64,000 nucleotides of DNA from Urophycis tenuis (lineage: Eukaryota > Chordata > Actinopteri > Gadiformes > Phycidae), in assembly GCA_036785325.1 (NCBI GenBank), contig JAXIVH010000014.1:2175357-2239356 (forward strand), given 5' to 3'. Below the pieces are notes generated by a model. That model ran no database searches, was not told the origin of the DNA, and was given only the letters and a program-made list of their open reading frames with translations. Position numbers and translations under genes: made by a program. Shown one piece after another: positions 58,720 through 64,000 of this stretch (position 1 is the first letter of the stretch; every line of letters begins with the position of its first letter).

Positions 58720-61700
58720 TCACGAGCCCTTCTCGTCCTCCCCGGTGACAAACAGGTGCACGCCCTTGTTGGAGTTGAGCATCTGTCCGGCCCGCTTGGC
58801 ACCGGCGATGGCGGCCAGCCTGTGGGCGTCGTAGCGGGAGAAGAGCGCCGTGCAGGTCCAGCCGGCGCCGTGGGTCGCGGCGCCGGCCGTCAGCATGTTG
58901 CACACCTCGCTGTAGAAGTGGGGGTACGTGGGCAGCCCGTAGAACACCAGGTTGTGGATCCCCCGGATGGTGAACCTGGGAGCAGAGTGCTTGGTCAGAG
59001 ATGTTGTGTTGGCACTTAGTCAGAGATGTTGTATTGAAACTTAGTCAGAGATGTTGTATTGGCACTTAGTCAGAGATGTTGTATTGAAACTTAGTCAGAG
59101 ATGTTGTGTTGGCACTTAGTCAGAGATGTTGTATTGGCACTTAGTCAGAGATGTTGAATTGGCACTTAGTCAGAGATGTTGTATTGGCACTTAGTCAGAG
59201 ATGTTGTATTGGCACTTAGTCAGAGATGTTGAATTGAAACTTAGTCAGAGATGTTGTGTTGGCACTTAGTCAGAGATGTTGTATTGGCACTTAGTCAGAG
59301 ATGTTGTGTTGGCACTTAGTCAGAGATGTTGTATTGGCACTTAGTCAGAGATGTTGTATTGGCACTTAGTCAGAGATGTTGAATTGGCACTTAGTCAGAG
59401 ATGTTGTGTTGGCACTTAGTCAGAGATGTTGTGTTGGCACTTAGTCAGAGATGTTGTATACTAGCAATGGTTAACCTAGCAATTGAAATGCTTGACACTT
59501 GTTCTGGTGACTTTCTTACTGTATTAGCAGCAATGAAATGTTTCACCTTCTTATGACAAATGTACTCTTTGTAAGTCGCTGTGGATAAAAGCTTCTGCTA
59601 AATGTAAATGTAAATGTAAGAAGAGGAGCTCTCGGGTCAAAACGCTTGGATTTCGCGATGGGAACTAGACGCCCGTCGGCGCCTTTGCTTTCCATCGCCG
59701 GTGAGACTCATTTTGAGTTCGGCCGGCCGCGTTCGATTTTGAACACACCTCTTGTAGAAGTGGAAGCGTTCGGTGAAGAGCAGGAACTGCCGCTCCCCCT
59801 TCTGGAACAGGTGTCGGCCGCGCGACACCTCCGACTTGGTGGAGTACTCGCACGCGCTGGCGAAGCTCATGTCCGCCTTCTTCATGTGGTTGCGGAGGCG
59901 GACGTAGTCGAAGTAGGACGGGATGTAGATCAGGGTGTGGGACATGACCGAGTCCTTGTACTGGGGCAGCACTTTGTCCACGAAGAACTGGAACCTGTCC
60001 GTGCAGAATCAGAGCACGTCCAACATGCTTTACAACTCAAAAAAGGTCTCCACGTGACCAAAATATGCATGAAGATTACCTGGTTACCAGGTTAGGCTAC
60101 AGTATAACATAGTACCACAATTAAGGGCTGTGAAGCCCTTAATAACCGATTTGTGTCGGGAAAAATCAACACACAAAAGTCAGAGGTGGCCAAGCATTAG
60201 GCAGCGGGTGGGACGTACCGAGCATCCTGGTCCATGAAGGAGTCTGAGGGAAACATCTGGAAGACGTGGGGCAGCTGCACCAGCACCTGACAGATGGACC
60301 CGGTCTTTGGAATGTTCTTGACGGCGACCTACAAAAGATGCGAGCCACGGATCAACACGAATCAAAGAGCTCAAGACGCTCCCTCCACCCAGGCCTCTTT
60401 AGCAGTCGTCGGGTGAATGGTGAAACGGGTGAAAAAGGAAAGGCTTTCTTACTAACACAAGTTGTTAATTAATTAATGAACTCACAAAAGGCACACTTAA
60501 AATGCTTCAGTCCGCAAGAATGATAAATAAACAACCAACAGTAGTGGAAAAATATTTCTCAGTGTGGCAAAATGGAATAATTTAAAACACAGCAAAAAAA
60601 CAAAAAAAGGGCTCCACCAGAGACAAATGGCGACCGGGGAGGTTTTGAATTCCTTATGCGTCGCATATTGCGCCAGTTACCTGTCCGCGGTAGTTGAAGC
60701 AGTGCTTGGACAGCAGGTTGTTGATCTGGGGGTCCTGGGTGGCGCTGAACACCAGGGTCTGGCGGTAGTGCTTGGCCCAGGTGTTGAGGTTCCAGAGCCT
60801 CACCCTGGAGAAGTCCACGTTGTGGGGCTCCAGCGGCTGCAGGTTCATGTGCTTCATGGCGTGCTGTGGAGGCGGCGGCGCGTGGGACACGAGTGGTTCA
60901 AAAAAGGACTCGGAACATTACGAAAAAAATTAAATATATCCACAATTAAGGGTAGACGCCCTGGAAGGCCTGAACATCATGCTTGGGTGTAGATGGAACA
61001 ATCTGTGTGAGTGTATCTGAATGTAACCCGGCACCATCTACCAGGGGACATTTCATCTTTATTTTTCGGATTCCAAGAAACAATGATGAATTGATTGGCC
61101 GAAAGCGTCTAGATATTGACCAGGAGGCTAATTGTGAAGAAATGTGAGACGCTCTGGACACAGGAGCTTGAGGAACCTGCGGTGGCAAATATCGGCCACT
61201 GCTCTCAAGTGGGGGAAGTCAAACGTCCCCATCTTGCCAGTCCATGGAATGGAGTCCATGGATGGTGACGGCTACAAATACTACACTACTCCCAATAATA
61301 AGTGTAATAATAAGTAACAACAACAACAACTCATTGGACGCTACTGTACGTTAACCGCCGCGGCTCACCAGAACATGCTCCCAGTTCTGCATGAGGAAGA
61401 CGTCGGCCTGGTCGACCACCAGCACCTCTATGGAGGAGAGGAAGTCATAGTCCCTCTTGCTCTCGCCCTCGGCGCCCAGCAGGGTGCGCAGACCCAGTGG
61501 CGACGCGATGATGATGTCGGACGAGTAGAAGGGCGCATAGAGACGCAGGCTCCGGCGCAGGATGGAGATACCTTTGGGGGGGGGGGGGGGGGGGGGGGTG
61601 AGGGGGGAGACGAGAGATGGAAGATTACCACCATGACAAGGGGGGGGGGTTATCCATTGGGGACAGATCGGAATCTGAAAGTTTGGGGACTTTTCAAACG

Positions 61701-62508
61701 CGAGCCGCACCTGGTTTCATTGCATATTAGTATGGCTAGTTTGGCTACTGTTGAGGGCGGGGTACTTTGTCATTGATCAATGGCGTGGAAATATGGAGCA
61801 AATGATGGCTCCACACAGAGCAGTGCTGCTGGCCGGGTGGCGGGCTCACCGCACTAGACGCGAGGTACTCATACAGACAGACGGTCGCGTCTTTAGTTCG
61901 TCCGTGTCAGATTGCTGTAACTCAGTGCGCGGGTATCTGTTGAATATCAAATGTCCCTCCAACTGGCAAACGACGGAGGCTGCCATCGAGATGCGTGACC
62001 CTCCCGGGATACACAGCCACACGACAAGCGCTACACGGCCGTGCCTTTCACTTTCAGTTGTTGACGTTGTCGGTGCATTCCGGGCAGGCGAAAAGTGAGA
62101 CGACGCTTCAGTAGCTAAGAGCCCCGCGGGCTAATTAGTCGACTATGATGGGTCGGCCCGAATGTCTTGCGTCCCTAACACTAACCATTGCTCGACTCTG
62201 GGTTAACTCTATTGAGGAACTCAAAAAGAGCAAGGAAAAGCCTCAGGAGTGGCAATAGCTCAGTGGGTAGAGCGGATGGACAGAGCGGGACATCTGCTAA
62301 CCGTTGGGTCAGCAGTTCGATCCCCTTGATCTCCCTCCTCCAACTGTCCACATGTCCAACCCCACAACTGTACTGATTGTAAGTCGCTTTGGACAAAAGC
62401 GTCTGCTAAATGCCCCCTTTACCACAACAATGCCTTCTCCCGCGAATGTTTTCAAAGTGTGCACGTAGAGGAGCTATTCCCAGACTCTGTTAATTTGTCA
62501 ACGTGTTC

Positions 62509-62552
<44 letters not shown>

Positions 62553-63219
62553 CAGAGAGACAGAGAGACAGAGAGAGAGAGAGAGAGAGAACGAGCGAGA
62601 GCAGAGCAAGGAGGGGGCGAGTGTTACAAATGCACTGTGCACAGCTCTACAGACAAATAGGACTTCACCCATTTTTAAGCCAAAAATTGTCACTGTATGA
62701 GAAACAACGTCGATCGCGGTTGCCATTGTTCTCTCGGGAGGGATAAAAACATTGTAAATAGAAAATGCAAACACTGGTCACCAATTAAACGTGGGGGGCA
62801 TTTAAATACCCAGGCAGCCCACCTAAGTAAAGTCTGCGTGCATGTCGGGGTCCTTCGGTCCCCGGTCGCTCATTAACATCCTTGCGTGCTAATGCATTCA
62901 TTCGGTCCGTGAGCATTCACTATATAACCTAATCTAAACCCACGAGAAAGCCAAACCACCAAAACGAACCCCTAAAAAAAAAAAAAAAAAGCAGCAGCCC
63001 ACCGATCCTGAAGTGGTCGTCCACGTTCCCGGAGAAGGTGGCCCGGTAGTCCTCGGGCTTCTGCACCTTGGGCGGCTTGTCGTCCGCCTCGTCGCCGTAC
63101 TCCTCCTTGAACCGCTTCTTGTTGCTGACGTCCATGGTCCTGGTCCGGCTCTCCATCAGGCCGATGAGGGCCTGGGCCACGCGCAGGGCCGCGTCGCGGA
63201 ACGGCACCAGGATCAGTGC
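58720..63219 (-). CDS. utp25: utp25 (DIEXF/def), 3' half, six exons
   Basis: UTP25 is a nucleolar protein with a degenerate DEAD-helicase fold; it works in the small-subunit processome and, in zebrafish (def), in liver and gut growth. Exons on the minus strand: 63003-63219, 61369-61571, 60681-60863, 60219-60328, 59749-59994, 58720-58975 (stop 58720-58722); phases close. Blocks: ALILVPFRDAALRVAQALIG, FSGNVDDHFRIG, DIIIASPLGLRTLLG, VLVVDQADVFLMQNWEHV (VDQAD replaces the DEAD box), WAKHYRQTLVFSATQDPQIN, NYRGQVAVKNIPKTGSICQV, DSVMSHTLIYIPSYFDYVRL, FLLFTERFHFYKRR and GIHNLVFYGLPTYPHFYSEV. About 371 C-terminal residues are here; the acidic N-terminal half lies right of the window. The last intron contains a minisatellite and an L2 tail. 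Confidence 0.93.
58990..59462 (+). repeat. 25-bp minisatellite, 19 units
   Basis: TTAGTCAGAGATGTTGTATT GGCAC repeated at exact 25-base spacing from 58996 to 59446 (CAGAGATGTTG anchor), with GGCAC/GAAAC and GTA/GTG/GAA variants. The array runs straight into an L2 tail at its right end. Confidence 0.95.
59463..59625 (+). repeat. L2-type LINE 3' tail
   Basis: AGCAATGGTTAACCTAGCAA ... GTAAGTCGCTGTGGATAAAA GCTTCTGCTAAATG then AAATGT units. Parallel to 51082-51190. Confidence 0.85.
61577..61599. repeat. Poly-G/C tract at a utp25 acceptor
   Basis: On the gene strand a C run directly before CAAAG, the acceptor of the exon at 61369-61571. Confidence 0.85.
62248..62425 (+). mobile_element. tRNA-derived SINE with L2-type tail
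   Basis: GTGGCAATAGCTCAGTGGGT AGAGCGGATGGA head (box A), GGGTCAGCAGTTCGATCCCC (box B), then GTAAGTCGCTTTGGACAAAA GCGTCTGCTAAATG, the tail shared with L2. In the large utp25 intron. Confidence 0.85.
62513..62592. repeat. (GA)n microsatellite
   Basis: GAGA array with GACAGA interruptions. Confidence 0.95.
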
Positions 63220-64000
63220 CTGTGGAGTGGCAGGCGGGGGGGGGGGGGTCAAAGAACCAACCAATGGGATTAAATCTGAAGTGATTTAAAAAAATAAATA
63301 ATTAATCCATCCGTGTCATGGTGAGATTAGGCCATCCTTAAAAATATTTCTGTTTGCAGTAACAACCCAAAAAAATAAAAAAAGGGTCTGTAAGTGTATA
63401 TATATTTTTACATTTTAAGTTAAAAAAAAAGTATAATTTTGAATACGTCTGTATGAACTTAAACACATTTGCATATTGTGATGTCACTGACTGCGTCTCC
63501 AACCCGTAAAAGTTTAGTGGTCTCCTTGACCTCAGTCGACACGTCACGTTATAGCGGTGTTGAGATATTTCAATGCATTTTTTAAATGTATTGCTACGGT
63601 GCCTTAACCCTTATAACTTTAAATGGTGACCACAAACATTTTCTTTACTGCAGCCGTCATAACAGACAAGCGCGAACCATTGATGAAATGAAGCATATAT
63701 AAGAGAAAGAACGTAGCCTACATGTGTATGTAGGCAATTTATATTTGCGATACTTAATAAATACAATTAATAGGGATTTATTGTAGTTGCATTAGTTGTT
63801 TGAAGAGTTAAAAAAAAAAAAAACGTCGGTCTTAACGTAAGTTTACAACCGGCAAGTCAGTCGGACTAAAAGGGAAAAAAAAATAATATTTGGGTCGGTC
63901 CTAAATTGACCGGGTCGGTCAGGTTACGGCAAACCAGAATATTTTTAAGGATGGTCTTAGGACTCACAATGTCGGAAGGCTACTCTGAAGTGCGTGAATG
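63220..64000. other. utp25 intron, no exon recognised
   Basis: Starts with a G run (63236-63249, a C run on the gene strand ahead of the acceptor). AT-rich afterwards. A possible donor lies near 63960-63967 (minus strand GTGAGTCC), but the bases before it do not give a utp25-like peptide I recognise. Confidence 0.5.

Noticed and set aside
58990..59462. Regular repeats that resemble a CRISPR array
   Set aside because: Units are contiguous with no unique spacers and the host is a vertebrate; it is a minisatellite.
63955..64000. Possible next utp25 exon at the right edge
   Set aside because: A donor-like GTGAGT is there, but the preceding codons do not resemble UTP25 in the needed phase.

Overview
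The window is vertebrate nuclear DNA, almost certainly from a ray-finned fish. Genes are split into short exons with GT/AG introns and single-gene transcripts. The repeats are those of teleosts: L2-type and Rex1-like LINEs, tRNA-headed SINEs, and hAT- and Kolobok-like MITEs. CA/TG dinucleotide arrays are very long and numerous, a trait known to be extreme in codfishes, but I cannot assign a species. Gene models below were built by hand; the intron phase closes at every junction I list.

Left part (1-9.4 kb): the first five coding exons of ttc7b run leftwards out of the window. They share a roughly 0.5-kb divergent promoter interval with a complete fam177a1, which runs rightwards and carries a hAT-like MITE with an 8-bp target duplication in an intron. 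Middle-left (9.4-20.3 kb): a complete 19-exon MYM-type zinc-finger gene, closest to zmym4, runs leftwards. Its last exon does not encode the expected Crypton-derived C-terminal domain. It encodes a piggyBac-transposase-type zinc ribbon, split by a charged insertion. A decayed hAT/ZBED-like relic flanked by 53-bp direct repeats sits upstream of its promoter.

22-29 kb: an intact 11-exon gene for an SGNH-hydrolase-like protein (GDSH and DxxH motifs), with an antisense P2RX7 C-terminal-domain exon in one intron and an inverted SINE pair around four of its exons. 29-39 kb is mostly repeats: a Kolobok-like MITE, a nearly full-length L2-type LINE with a nested insert, a tRNA-type SINE, and an internally deleted LINE with RNase H.

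39.6-42.3 kb: a complete adprs (ARH3, ADP-ribosylserine hydrolase). 43-58.5 kb: a tandem duplication of an SLC7 light-chain amino-acid transporter locus (b0,+AT-like). The left copy is a decayed pseudogene. The right copy has intact exons 2-6 preceded by two different intact first exons, each encoding the N-terminal half of the transporter and ending at the same codon in the same phase, so one gene could make two transporters. 58.7-63.2 kb: the 3' half of utp25 (def/DIEXF), a small-subunit processome protein, with a 19-unit minisatellite in its last intron that appears to have grown from an L2 tail.

The genes are unrelated in function (phosphoinositide-kinase scaffold, Golgi/vesicle protein, chromatin factor, ADP-ribose hydrolase, amino-acid transport, ribosome biogenesis) and share no operon-like logic. 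What links them is heavy repeat invasion, with long CA arrays and C-homopolymers placed right at splice sites.
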